Positions 22,847 to 31,734 of a DNA stretch of 64,000 nt are shown here, piece by piece. Both the position numbers and the translations under genes were made by a program. Location: NCBI GenBank assembly GCA_040754815.1, contig JBFMBX010000005.1, positions 1 through 64,000 of the forward strand. Reading direction: 5' to 3'. The notes beneath the pieces were generated by a model. The model searched no databases. It was given only the letters and a program-made list of their open reading frames with translations, and was not told where the DNA came from. Source of the DNA: Bellilinea sp040754815. Its GTDB lineage: Bacteria > Chloroflexota > Anaerolineae > Anaerolineales > Anaerolineaceae. Numbering within the stretch: the stretch's first letter is position 1; each line of letters starts with the position of its first letter.

Positions 22847-24442
22847 TCAGGGGGTTGGCGGGACAGTTACCTGCCACTCAACGGTTGGCGGCAATGCCGG
22901 CGAAAATGCGCGCAGATTTTGGGCAATTTTCCCCTCCTGCGCTGGGCTGAGGGCGTAAAAACCGACCGTATCGCTGGTGCAGACGATGTTATCAGCAATC
23001 CGCCAGCGACCCGCCTCCACCCACTCGTCCGGCTTTGGGTAAAGGTCGAACCACTGCGGGTAAAGGACGGCCAGCGCGGCCCCCTGTTCTGCGGCAAGGT
23101 GATTCACTTTTTCGAGGCTCCAGTTGCCTTCCTGCCACCAGCGGCCGGTCTGGCGGTTGGCCAGCCCGACAATGTCAATCAGGTGGATGTCGTTGTAATA
23201 ACTGATTGCGCCGATGTCATTGGCCACGATGGTTTTACCGTTGTAAAAGCGGTTTACGAAGCGCGCCATTTGAACCTGCTGCTCGTGAATGTTGCGCACG
23301 GCAAGGGGGTAGGCCGAGAGAGCGTTACCGCCGCGGTAGGCCAGCGGCAGCAGCAGAAGCAGGGTAATGGTGAGAGCGGTGGCCGTAAAAGGGGTAAAAC
23401 GCACTTGCGGGCGGCTTTGCAGCCATTTGACCAGGACGGCCAGCAGTTCCATCAACAGTAAACTACCGGTGAAAATGAGGTAAGCCTCGTAGCGGAAAAA
23501 CCAGCCCACTTTGGCCAGCTGCACATGCAGAAGGAACATGCCGCTGAACAGACCCACCCGCCAGCGCTGAGCCGGCACGAGCAGCCCCAGCCCCTCGCCC
23601 AGCGCAAAGGCGAGCAAAACGGCCAGAATCAGGCCGAAGAGGGCAGGTGTATCCAGCAGGTTGACAATGCCCTGCGTTAGAAATTGAGCCAGCCCCGCCA
23701 TGGAGGTCAACGCCGGCGAGCTTTTGACCAGCACCGAATTGGGGAAGAAAGCCCAGCCGTTGGCAAGGGAAATCAGCCCGTAGAGGGTCACCAGCGAAGC
23801 ACCCGCCGTGCCAAGCGTCAGCGCAGCGCGCAGCCGCTTCTGCCAGAGCAGGGCAAGTAAAACCCACAACAAGAGAAACAGCCCTTCGTAACGGATTATC
23901 GGCAGTAAGGCGCAGAGGATGAGCAAACCCGGCCGGGAGCGGATGGACTGTTCCCGCGCGGCGAGAAATTCGGCAGCCGACCACAACACCGCCGCGCTCA
24001 GCAAGGCGTGCAGGGCGTGCTCCATGCCGGTCAGGCCCAGCACCGGCAGGGGGGTGAAAATCAGCACCAGCACGGCCAGCGCAGCCCGCACCAGCCGCCG
24101 GCCGCTGTTTGTCAGCAGACGCTGAGCGGTCAGCAAGGCGGCCGCGCCCGCCAGCAGGCTGAGCAGCAGCGCGGCCCAGTCGCGCACGCCGATTATCCGA
24201 AAAACCGCGGCCATCAGGAAAGTCCACAGTGGTGAGGAACTGGCCGAGGTGAACGCGCTGAGGTCAACGCTCCAGCGCCCGTGCTGAGCAAAGTGGCGGG
24301 CGATGGCCATGTGGATGTAGGCATCATCCACCGGGTAGCCGGTTTGCCCGCCGGTGTTGGTCAGGGCCAGTGCAAGCAGCGCGGCGGTCAGCAAAAGGTA
24401 GAGGAAAAGGGGCAGCAGGTCGAGAAGGGAGGATTTTCTCAT
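22847..24442 (-). CDS. Membrane glycosyltransferase-like protein (GT-C fold)
   Basis: A 531-residue protein with about eleven hydrophobic segments and a C-terminal extracytoplasmic tail of about 130 residues. The first outer loop has the acidic pair DDAYIHMAIA followed by WSVDLSAFTSASSSPLW, as in GT-C enzymes that use polyprenyl-phosphate sugars. The C-terminal part has NDIGAISYYNDIHLIDIVGL, which recurs in related uncharacterised membrane proteins of Chloroflexota and Actinobacteria. The acceptor is unknown. It may use the donor made by the enzyme at 7919. The next gene on this strand ends 107 bases upstream of its start, past a terminator. Confidence 0.75.
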   Translation of the reverse strand: MRKSSLLDLLPLFLYLLLTAALLALALTNTGGQTGYPVDDAYIHMAIARHFAQHGRWSVDLSAFTSASSSPLWTFLMAAVFRIIGVRDWAALLLSLLAGAAALLTAQRLLTNSGRRLVRAALAVLVLIFTPLPVLGLTGMEHALHALLSAAVLWSAAEFLAAREQSIRSRPGLLILCALLPIIRYEGLFLLLWVLLALLWQKRLRAALTLGTAGASLVTLYGLISLANGWAFFPNSVLVKSSPALTSMAGLAQFLTQGIVNLLDTPALFGLILAVLLAFALGEGLGLLVPAQRWRVGLFSGMFLLHVQLAKVGWFFRYEAYLIFTGSLLLMELLAVLVKWLQSRPQVRFTPFTATALTITLLLLLPLAYRGGNALSAYPLAVRNIHEQQVQMARFVNRFYNGKTIVANDIGAISYYNDIHLIDIVGLANRQTGRWWQEGNWSLEKVNHLAAEQGAALAVLYPQWFDLYPKPDEWVEAGRWRIADNIVCTSDTVGFYALSPAQEGKIAQNLRAFSPALPPTVEWQVTVPPTP

Positions 24443-24486
24443 CGCCAGCGGGAATCTCTGATGAGATTATACATCCTGAGCAGGGA

Positions 24487-24523
24487 ATCAAAATCCGTAA
24501 GGGCTTACAGAACCCTTACGGAT
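24487..24523 (-). terminator. Intrinsic terminator of the site-2 protease gene
   Basis: Read on the minus strand, ATCCGTAAGGG and CCCTTACGGAT (24523-24513 and 24503-24493) form a perfect 11-bp stem with a 9-base loop, followed by TTTTGATT. It lies 27 bases after the protease stop codon. Confidence 0.8.
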
Positions 24524-24549
24524 GAATGTCAGGGCTAAAGCACAGCAGG

Positions 24550-25644
24550 TCAGCGGGCTGCGGCGGCGCGTTTTTCCAGCGCCGAGCGAATCATCAGAAA
24601 TTCGCCGATATTTTCCATCGTCACCAGTCCCACCAGATGGTCATCGGCCACCACCGGCATGGTGTGGCACTCGCGTTCCTGCAATTTGCGCGAGACCTCT
24701 TCCAGCATATCGTTGATGTGCGCGCTCTCGAATTTGCAGTCCATTGCCGCCGAAACCGGCGCATTCTGCCCCAGCCGCTGCAAGGTTTCTACCAGCGATT
24801 TGCGCGTCAAAATACCCACCACGCGCTGGCCGGAAAGCACCGGAAAATCCTGCTGGGTGCTGCTCATCAGCAATTCGATGGCGCGGCTGAGCGGTTCGCC
24901 TTCCTGCAGGGTGTGAAAATCGGTGACCATGGCTTGCGAGACGGGAATGCCGCTGAGCGCCGATTTCATCTGCACCATGCTGGCTTCCTGCGCCGCGCCG
25001 ATATAGACGAAGAAGGCAATGAACACCAGAAACGGATTGGTGAACAGACCGATGAAGCCGAACACGAACGCCAGCGCCTGCCCCAGCGTGGCGGCGGCCT
25101 GCGTTGCCTGCGTGTAGGGCAGACGGGTGGCCAGCAGAGCGCGCACCACCCGGCCGCCGTCCATCGGGAAGGCGGGAATCAGGTTGAAGCCCGCCAGAAA
25201 CAGGTTGACCACCATCAGCCGCTCGAGGAAAGGCCCACCGGTCATGCTCAGCGAAGCAAAGGGCTGCCACCCGCCACTGACCAGCAGCACCACAAACAAC
25301 ACCGCCGAGATGACCACATTCACCAGCGGGCCGGCCAGTGCCACCCACAATTCCTGCACCGGTTTTTCGGGCATGCGTTCCAGCCGGGCAACGCCGCCAA
25401 TGGGCAGCAGGGTGATATCTCTGGTTTGAATGCCAAAGCGGCGGGCAGTGAGGGCGTGGCCCAGTTCGTGCAGCACGACACACAAAAACAGCGCCAGCAA
25501 AAAGCCCACTCCACTGACCACCGCATTCAGCGAACGCCCGACCAGATAGTAACTGAACGCCACCCAGCCCAAAATCAACAGGAAAGTGGCATGGATTTGA
25601 ATGTCAATTCCTGCCACCCGTGCAATTTTCAACGACCATTTCAT
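24550..25644 (-). CDS. Site-2-type metalloprotease (M50) with CBS pair
   Basis: A 364-residue membrane protein. The zinc-binding HELGH is at residues 59-63 within a hydrophobic helix, and the second M50 motif, NLIPAFPMDGG, is at 154-164. About six membrane segments fill residues 1-220. Residues 225-364 are two CBS domains (MVTDFHTLQEGEPLSRAI and CHTMPVVADDHLVGLVTMEN), which in other enzymes bind adenosine ligands and regulate activity. It likely performs regulated intramembrane proteolysis; substrates are unknown. GTGAGG lies before the ATG, and a promoter is at 25742-25714. Confidence 0.93.
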   Translation of the reverse strand: MKWSLKIARVAGIDIQIHATFLLILGWVAFSYYLVGRSLNAVVSGVGFLLALFLCVVLHELGHALTARRFGIQTRDITLLPIGGVARLERMPEKPVQELWVALAGPLVNVVISAVLFVVLLVSGGWQPFASLSMTGGPFLERLMVVNLFLAGFNLIPAFPMDGGRVVRALLATRLPYTQATQAAATLGQALAFVFGFIGLFTNPFLVFIAFFVYIGAAQEASMVQMKSALSGIPVSQAMVTDFHTLQEGEPLSRAIELLMSSTQQDFPVLSGQRVVGILTRKSLVETLQRLGQNAPVSAAMDCKFESAHINDMLEEVSRKLQERECHTMPVVADDHLVGLVTMENIGEFLMIRSALEKRAAAAR

Positions 25645-25713
25645 GTTTCAAACCTCACAATTCTATCAACCGGCGCTGCAGCATGGGTTTTGCGCACGGT
25701 TATTCGTGAACAT

Positions 25714-25742
25714 ATATTACTATATTGGAGCAACTCTATCAA
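25714..25742 (-). promoter_or_regulatory. Promoter of the site-2 protease gene
   Basis: On the minus strand TTGATA (25742-25737), a 17-base spacer and TAATAT (25719-25714), about 70 bases before the ATG. Confidence 0.5.
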
Positions 25743-25759
25743 TTTTTGATTAATAAAAT

Positions 25760-25798
25760 GTATAAACAAAATTAATCCCGCCGGCGGGAACGGCGGGA
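25760..25798 (-). terminator. Intrinsic terminator of surE
   Basis: On the minus strand TCCCGCCG (25798-25791) pairs with CGGCGGGA (25783-25776) around a 7-base loop, followed by TTAATTTTGTTT. Confidence 0.7.
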
Positions 25799-25826
25799 CG
25801 GCGCGCTGGTAAACGAAGGCCAGTTT

Positions 25827-26606
25827 TCAGACTTCTTCTTTCATCCACTCCCACTCATTGAGTTCGGGGAACAGTGAATAGGCGGTCAGGTCGAGTTTGA
25901 GCGGGGTGATGGAGACAAAGCCGTCCGCCACGGCGCCGATGTCGCTGCCGCGTTCGGGGATGCCGGTGGGCGAGTCGCCACTGATCCAGTAATACGGGCG
26001 GCCGCGCGGGTCAACCCGCGAATCGAGTTTATCGTGATACACCCGCAGGCCCATGCGCGTCAGCCGAAAGCCCTTAATTTGCTCCAACGGTAAAAAGGGA
26101 ATGTTGACATTGAGCAAATTGCCCTCCGGCAGGCCGTTCTGAATGACGGTACGCGTGACCTGACGGGCAACCTGCAGGGCGGCCTCGAAATCGGCAAGCG
26201 TAAGGTGATTTTTGGGCGAATCGAGCGAAAAGGCAATCGCGGGCAGGCCCCAGATGGCCGCTTCCATCGCCGCGGTGACCGTGCCGGAATACGTGACATC
26301 GTGGCCGAGATTGGCATACGGGTTGACGCCGGAAACGACCAGATCTACTTTCTCACCTAAAAAATTGCAAATCGCCAGCGCCACGCAGTCCGAAGGCGCG
26401 CCGTCGGTGGCAAAGGCGGGGGTACCGTCCTCCAGCGGCATTTCTTTCACCCGCAGGGGGCGGTCGAGCGTTTTGACATGCCCGGAAGCCGACCAGTTAC
26501 GGTCCGGCGCCAGCACGCTGACTTTGCCCAGCGGCTTGACCGCCTGCGCCAGTGCCAGCAGACCCGGCGCGTGTATGCCGTCATCATTGGTGACCAGAAT
26601 GTGCAT
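25827..26606 (-). CDS. surE: 5'/3'-nucleotidase SurE
   Basis: A 259-residue metal-dependent nucleoside-monophosphate phosphatase. It begins MHILVTNDDGIHAPG with the conserved Asp pair, and continues with VLAPDRNWSASGH, DGAPSDCVALAI, VSGVNPYANLGHDVTYSGTV and NLLNVNIPFLP. SurE enzymes act in stationary-phase survival and nucleotide salvage. The start at 26606 is chosen because it matches the family N-terminus and has GGGAGGA upstream; an in-frame ATG at 26657 would add 17 unrelated residues. The gene is monocistronic. Confidence 0.95.
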   Translation of the reverse strand: MHILVTNDDGIHAPGLLALAQAVKPLGKVSVLAPDRNWSASGHVKTLDRPLRVKEMPLEDGTPAFATDGAPSDCVALAICNFLGEKVDLVVSGVNPYANLGHDVTYSGTVTAAMEAAIWGLPAIAFSLDSPKNHLTLADFEAALQVARQVTRTVIQNGLPEGNLLNVNIPFLPLEQIKGFRLTRMGLRVYHDKLDSRVDPRGRPYYWISGDSPTGIPERGSDIGAVADGFVSITPLKLDLTAYSLFPELNEWEWMKEEV

Positions 26607-26794
26607 GAATGTCCTCCCGATAAAATGTGCCTCGTAATTCGGTGCGGCCGTCCGCAAAGGAAACGAGGCCTGATCTTATCTTACCCCCTTAAGATTAGCA
26701 AACCACAAAGAACGGATTAAGATCTGGTAAAAATTATTTAATGGTGAAAACAAGGCGGCGGAAAGGTCTTTAACCGAACCACAAGTTGGGATGA

Positions 26795-26995
26795 TGAGGC
26801 CGTCCCCGCCTGTGGGGATGCGGCTCGCGGTGACATAAACCGCTTAACCTCACCCCGAGCGTCAGCGACACTTGCACCGCCCTGCGTTCGGTAAAGGGCA
26901 GGTGGGGGTCTCCCCGCCGGCTTTGCGGGAGATTGCCGCGCCGCCTGACGGCGGCTCGCAATGACGTAAACCGGGGCATGTCACCCCCGCATCCG
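26795..26995. repeat. Dispersed intergenic repeat, copy B
   Basis: It holds CACCCCGAGCGTCAGCGACA, CTTGCACCGCCCTGCGTTCG, GGTAAAGGGCAGGTGGGG and GATTGCCGCGCCGCCTGACG blocks, shared with the copies at 40480, 56873 and 59714. The rest of the gap from 26607 to 27025 shows no gene, only a short AT-rich stretch around 26700-26760. Confidence 0.75.
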
Positions 26996-27025
26996 CTCTT
27001 CACCCAAGTTCGGCAGAAAAGCGAA

Positions 27026-27637
27026 TCAATCCGCAAAGGCGATTCCCAGAATTTTAAGGTCAACCGGATTCTGGCGAAAGTTCTCAAAGGTCAAATCGCG
27101 CATGGTCAGACCGGTGAGGGTTTTGAGGCGGTCGAAAAGGGTGTAATAGCCCAGCCAGATGCGGGCTTCCCAGTTCAGGTGAAGCTGCTGCGCCAGTTGA
27201 TGAATGGTACCTGCGTCCGGTGCTTCGATTTCACAAAACAGCCCGAAAGGCATTTCATCCAGCACAATTTCCGCCGCTCCCAGCCGGTAAGTGGTGCGGT
27301 ATTTTTCATAAATCATGCTGACCTGATACCCCAGCGCTTCCAGCAGACGGCGGCAGGCATCGGCATCGTTGACTTCTACCTCCACTTCCTGACGGATGGC
27401 CACTTCGGCGCCTTCCTGACTGGCGCCCTTGTAGGTGAGCAGGGCGCGGTCATCCTGCCGCAGGCGCAGCACGCGGTGGGCGCGGGTCAGGCTGCCGTCC
27501 GGCAGGTCGAAACGCAGGTTGATTTCATGGTGCCTGTCCTGCACCTTTTCCGCTCCCAGCGCTTCCAGCCGCTGACGAAAGGCGGCTAAATCCCGCAGCA
27601 AAAACTTGGCTTCGATTTCCATATCCTTCGCATTCAT
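27026..27637 (-). CDS. CYTH-domain protein (class IV adenylate cyclase / triphosphatase type)
   Basis: A 203-residue CYTH-fold protein. The signature ExExK appears as MEIEAKFLL, followed by the charged strands DRHHEINLRFDLPDG, RVLRLRQDD and ALLTYKGA, and late EIVLDEMPFGLFCEIE. Such tunnel enzymes bind triphosphate and metal. Activities include adenylate cyclase, thiamine triphosphatase and inorganic triphosphatase; sequence alone does not decide. The start at 27637 is chosen because its ATG overlaps the stop codon of the upstream gene (ATGA). An ATG at 27622 is also possible. Confidence 0.87.
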   Translation of the reverse strand: MNAKDMEIEAKFLLRDLAAFRQRLEALGAEKVQDRHHEINLRFDLPDGSLTRAHRVLRLRQDDRALLTYKGASQEGAEVAIRQEVEVEVNDADACRRLLEALGYQVSMIYEKYRTTYRLGAAEIVLDEMPFGLFCEIEAPDAGTIHQLAQQLHLNWEARIWLGYYTLFDRLKTLTGLTMRDLTFENFRQNPVDLKILGIAFAD

Positions 27638-28047
27638 GTGGTTTTCCATTCCTTCCATAAAACCCAACCCGCCAGCCAAACCAGCGCCAGCGAAGCAAAC
27701 AGGCTGAAAGGCAGGTTAGAAAATTGAGGCGAGCGGGCAAGCACCAGCCTTTCGAACCAGTCCCACCCCAGCCACACCAGCAGAGTCGCAGCCGCCAGCG
27801 CGATGCCCCAGCGCCGGCGCAGCCACAAACCCGCCGCGGCGGGCAGGCCCAAAACGCCAAAGAACACCCCGCTGGCGATGAAATACCACAGACCCGGCTG
27901 GAGATTCAGGCTGGTGTAAAACTCGGCGTTGCGAATGACCTCAACGAGCCTCAGCCAGCCGCCGAGGCCGATCAGCAGATTGGCAAAGGCGAGGACTTTC
28001 AGCCCGGCGGAACGTTTACGGCGCGGAGCAGGTTGGCTCACTGCCAT
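27634..28047 (-). CDS. Small integral membrane protein, unknown
   Basis: A 137-residue protein with a basic N-terminus (PAPRRKRSAGLK) and four hydrophobic segments, at about residues 18-35, 55-75, 80-98 and 112-130. No conserved family motif is recognised. The start at 28047 overlaps the end of the large glycosyltransferase gene by ten bases, and its end overlaps the CYTH gene by four, so the three form one translationally coupled unit. A role alongside the glycosyltransferase is a guess from position. Confidence 0.7.
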   Translation of the reverse strand: MAVSQPAPRRKRSAGLKVLAFANLLIGLGGWLRLVEVIRNAEFYTSLNLQPGLWYFIASGVFFGVLGLPAAAGLWLRRRWGIALAAATLLVWLGWDWFERLVLARSPQFSNLPFSLFASLALVWLAGWVLWKEWKTT

Positions 28048-30359
28048 TGCACATCCCACAAATGCACATGCGCGCTTTCGCCATCGCGCGTGCTGTACAC
28101 TTCAATGTCTATCTGACCGGCGGTCAATAATGTACCGAAGGGGATGTTGACCTCGCGCGGGTCGGGGGTTTCCTCTTTTTCCGCCTCGAAGCGGCGCGGC
28201 TTTTCCCCGCCGGGAGGATACACCCACACCACCACCTTGCCCGGCACGCCGCCGATTATCGCGCTGAGTGATTGCAGCGTCACCGGTTGATCAAACTTCA
28301 GGTTGAGGACGAGGGGGTTGGCTTCCAGTGTGCGAATCAGCGTGCCCGGCTGGCCGTCGAAGGCGTGTTCGATTTCACCCATATCCAGCCGCGAGAAGCG
28401 GACATTCAGCAGCGTGCCGTCGTTCAGGCGGATTGTTTTTTGCTGCAAGGCGCGCCGCTCTTGCCGTTCCTGCTCGAAGATCTGCCGGGCATTTTCCACA
28501 TAGCGCAGGCGCACAAAGTAAAACCCCACCTTACCGTTGGGGTAATTCAACGTCCGCTCGATGTAAACATCGCTGAATTTGTTGCTTTCGGCCGCTTTCT
28601 GCCATTCTTCGGGCAGCATCACAAAACGGGTGTTTTCGGCCAGCGGCTGATACTCGTTCAGGTAGCCCTCGATGCTGCCCATGCGGAAGGGCAGCGGGTC
28701 AGCGAAGAAGAAGCGTGCGATGACGTCTGTGCCGTTGGCCCACGAGGGCGAAACCACCAGATCAACGCCGGGGTTTTCGTTCAGGTAGTCCCTGACCTCG
28801 GCAAACAACTGGCGGGCGCCCCACTGCAAACCGTTCAAACCGTAATTATCCCACCACAACGGGGCGTTGGTCAGAGCGTCCTGCAGCATGGCAAAGGCCG
28901 TGAGGGTTAAGACCAGAAACAACAGCAGGCTGAGCCACAGTTTCCAGTTCGGGCGCGGCCAGTGTTTTTGCAGCAGACCGCTCAGGCGGTTGAGCAGGCT
29001 TTCCAGCCCCAGACCGCCCATCAACGCCGCGGGAATGACGATGAACAGCGCGCGGGTAACGCCCAGTTTGACCAGTGCCGCGCCGCTGGGCGCAGCCAGC
29101 AGCGCCAGCAGCACAAGGCGGTATTCGCTGCGGCGCAGATTCCTCACCACCCGCACCAGCCCGATCAGGATGAAGGGCAGGGTAATCCAGCCCAAATGGC
29201 CGTAGCCTTTCATCACATGGCGAATCAACTCGCCGTTTTGGGGAATGAACCAGTAGAGGGGATTAAAACCGGCAAGGTATTCGCTCAGGTAAATGCCGAA
29301 TTTCTCCAGCGGGGTGGCATCCGATAACCAGTAAGAATTGAGCAGGATCAGGTGGCGCAGGGTTTCGCCGGGATGTTCGATGTGAAAGCGCAGGTAAGGC
29401 AGGGCCAGCAAAGCGGCCAGCCCCAGCGCCAGCAACAGCCGGCGGCGCTGCTGCCAGTGGTAATGCCAGTCCGAGATGAGCAGAAAAAGCGCAAGGGCGG
29501 CGATGACCATTTGCGCCGGGCTGTAACTGTAAAAGGTCAGTGCCGCCGCAGTGACGGCCGCATAAACCCAGCCGGTTTCACCCTGCCGGTAGCGCAGATA
29601 GGTATAGAGGAAGACGGCAAAGAAGGTCACCGCCAGCCCGGCTTCAAAAGCGGTGCGGGAGTGCAAAAACCAGACCGGCATCACCGTGAGCAGCAGGACC
29701 GCTCCCCAGCCGAAGGAACTGCCAAAGCCGCGGCGGAGCATCAAACCGACCGAAAGCGCTGCCAGCAGGCTGATGACGGCCGGCACGGCGCGGGTGATAA
29801 AGACCGATTTGCCAAACCACAGGTAAGGCAGCACCTGCACATAGACCGAAAGGCTCAGGTTGTACATCGAGCCGTTGGGGAAGTAGGCGGGCAAAAATTC
29901 GCCGTTATAGCCGCGAAAGCCATCCCGCACCAGGTCAGCCGCCAGTACGGTTTGCACGGCTTCATCGGTAAAGAAATAGACCGGGAAGTCGGGCAGGGCA
30001 ATCAGGCGGGTGGCGAGGTAAACCACCAGCGCCAGTCCCAGCAGAATGGACGGAAGATGCGCCGCTATGCGCTGCCAGCGGGAGGGGCGGGGCAGGATTT
30101 GACCGCCGGAGGAAGCAAGCCAGTCCGGCAGGGGCAGGGGCGGGTTGGAGAAAGTGAGCGAGCGGGTTTCCAGCGGTTTGCCATCCGGCGAGCGGCTTTC
30201 GAGGGTCAGGTGCAGGGTTGAGTTGGGGGGCACTTCCACGCCGAGGCGCAGATAAATCTCCGCCGGGGAGGTGGCCGGTTCGGTTTGCGGCGGCGCGGCT
30301 TCCGGCTGGTGGTTGTTTTGGGTAGAAGAAGCGGGGGAAGGCTCGGCTTCGCTCATCAC
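28038..30359 (-). CDS. GT39/ArnT-like membrane glycosyltransferase
   Basis: A 773-residue protein. A cytoplasmic N-terminal part of about 95 residues is Pro/Ser/Thr-rich, then about twelve membrane helices follow. The first outer loop carries VYFFTDEAVQTVLAADL, the acidic motif of PMT_2/ArnT-type GT-C enzymes. A C-terminal extracytoplasmic domain of about 250 residues ends with a discoidin-like beta section (QPVTLQSLSAIIGGVPG). It probably transfers a sugar from polyprenyl phosphate to a surface acceptor. The start is GTG at 30359 or ATG at 30356. A minus-strand TATAAT (30372-30367) ends seven bases before the GTG, fitting a leaderless mRNA. Confidence 0.83.
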   Translation of the reverse strand: MMSEAEPSPASSTQNNHQPEAAPPQTEPATSPAEIYLRLGVEVPPNSTLHLTLESRSPDGKPLETRSLTFSNPPLPLPDWLASSGGQILPRPSRWQRIAAHLPSILLGLALVVYLATRLIALPDFPVYFFTDEAVQTVLAADLVRDGFRGYNGEFLPAYFPNGSMYNLSLSVYVQVLPYLWFGKSVFITRAVPAVISLLAALSVGLMLRRGFGSSFGWGAVLLLTVMPVWFLHSRTAFEAGLAVTFFAVFLYTYLRYRQGETGWVYAAVTAAALTFYSYSPAQMVIAALALFLLISDWHYHWQQRRRLLLALGLAALLALPYLRFHIEHPGETLRHLILLNSYWLSDATPLEKFGIYLSEYLAGFNPLYWFIPQNGELIRHVMKGYGHLGWITLPFILIGLVRVVRNLRRSEYRLVLLALLAAPSGAALVKLGVTRALFIVIPAALMGGLGLESLLNRLSGLLQKHWPRPNWKLWLSLLLFLVLTLTAFAMLQDALTNAPLWWDNYGLNGLQWGARQLFAEVRDYLNENPGVDLVVSPSWANGTDVIARFFFADPLPFRMGSIEGYLNEYQPLAENTRFVMLPEEWQKAAESNKFSDVYIERTLNYPNGKVGFYFVRLRYVENARQIFEQERQERRALQQKTIRLNDGTLLNVRFSRLDMGEIEHAFDGQPGTLIRTLEANPLVLNLKFDQPVTLQSLSAIIGGVPGKVVVWVYPPGGEKPRRFEAEKEETPDPREVNIPFGTLLTAGQIDIEVYSTRDGESAHVHLWDVQWQ

Positions 30360-30477
30360 TACTGGGATTATAGCATGGGCAAATGGATGTTGAAAAACAA
30401 TCCATTCGACAGAAAAATGATTATATAATTGTGCTTGCCGGAATCGAACTCAAAAGATACCAGAACGGGGGAAATTG

Positions 30478-31731
30478 ATGAGATCGAATTCAATACCTTT
30501 ACTCAAAAAGTATTTCGTTGTGATCGCATGGATTTTATATATAGCTGCTTATACCATCGCCGGTCTGGTAACTTTCCGGCATCTGCTGGGTTCTTTTCCA
30601 TTGGTCAAACCATTGGGTGACTTTGCGATTTACGAAAAAGCGGTCACTCTTGCTCTGGAAGGAAAATCGCCGTATTTTGTTTATCACATTGGTGCGGGTT
30701 TCTTATACCCGCCGGCCGCGTTGTTGTTCATCGAACCGTTTGCACACATCCGGAATTTTTCGCTGCGGGCTTTTCTTTTCATTGCACTCAATTTTTTATT
30801 GATTCTATTTATTGTCGTTCGGCTGGCAAAGAGATTTGCGCTCAAAAACCATGCTCTGCTTTTCCTGACTCTTTTCTTTGCCGTGATGTATGCCCCGTTT
30901 CAGGAATTGATTTACGTCGGGCAAATCAACTTAATCGTCCTGGCCGGTATTTTTATTATGTTCGAATATGAACAGAGCAACCCATGGTTGAGCGGACTGG
31001 GGCTTGCGGTTGCTGTCCTGCTCAAATTAACCCCGGCATTATTGATTCTGTATCTGGCTGCCAACCGCAGGATTAAAGAAATCGGAACATTTCTTCTCTT
31101 TATCCTCTTTTTCAGCCTCTTGAGCATCTTCCGCTATGGGTTTGGGGCATGGCTGGAATTTCCGGCGGTGTTGCAATGGTTAAGCGTGCAATTCCCTTTG
31201 GATACCAATTCACAAACGACGATTGCCAATCTGCTTGATTTTGTCTGGCGGATGCAGTATCGCTTCGACCCAACCCCCAACTTCTGGGATGTGGATATAT
31301 TTCTCTGGCATCGTATTCTGTTGGCATTTCTCGGTTCGGTATCTTTGTTGACGGCCGGCTGGTATTTTTTTAACAAGGAAAAGTTTTCCCTCCCCAATGA
31401 ACCGCTGTTTATTATGCTGCTGTTGACAATGACCCTCATGCCGAATGTGATCTGGTACCATCACTATGTTTTTTTGATGGTGCCGTTTGTATTGTGGATA
31501 TACTGGCAGAAGTTCAATCTGGATGTGGTGTTATGGTGTTCGATTGCTCTCCTGGCAATTCAGATAGACCGCTTTTATCTGACAGGGGGGTTGATTATCA
31601 ACGCAGTCCTGTATATCTCACTGGTGGTTTTGTTGGTCTCAATCATCCGTTTCGCCAAGACGGCGAATGTCTCAAGCGCTCGTCGTACTCAGGAATTGAT
31701 TGAGGAAAGCAGGAACGCTTTGCATCCATAA
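30478..31731 (+). CDS. GT87-family (DUF2029) membrane mannosyltransferase-like protein
   Basis: A 417-residue protein with about ten membrane segments. The first outer loop has VKPLGDFAIYEKA and GKSPYFVYHIGAGFLYPPAA, and a later loop has GQINLIVLAGIFIMFEYEQS, both typical of GT87/DUF2029 polyprenol-phosphate-mannose-dependent enzymes. The ATG at 30478 has GGGGG six to seven bases upstream. The base composition is clearly more AT-rich than in the flanking genes, so this gene may have been acquired separately. It converges on the GT39-like gene with only three bases between the stop codons. Confidence 0.85.
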   Translation: MRSNSIPLLKKYFVVIAWILYIAAYTIAGLVTFRHLLGSFPLVKPLGDFAIYEKAVTLALEGKSPYFVYHIGAGFLYPPAALLFIEPFAHIRNFSLRAFLFIALNFLLILFIVVRLAKRFALKNHALLFLTLFFAVMYAPFQELIYVGQINLIVLAGIFIMFEYEQSNPWLSGLGLAVAVLLKLTPALLILYLAANRRIKEIGTFLLFILFFSLLSIFRYGFGAWLEFPAVLQWLSVQFPLDTNSQTTIANLLDFVWRMQYRFDPTPNFWDVDIFLWHRILLAFLGSVSLLTAGWYFFNKEKFSLPNEPLFIMLLLTMTLMPNVIWYHHYVFLMVPFVLWIYWQKFNLDVVLWCSIALLAIQIDRFYLTGGLIINAVLYISLVVLLVSIIRFAKTANVSSARRTQELIEESRNALHP

Positions 31732-31734
31732 ACA

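Noticed and set aside
24493..24523. CCGTAAGGG hairpin resembling the CRISPR repeat stem
   Set aside because: Only a short stretch is shared, there is one copy, and the T-run on the minus strand makes it an ordinary terminator.
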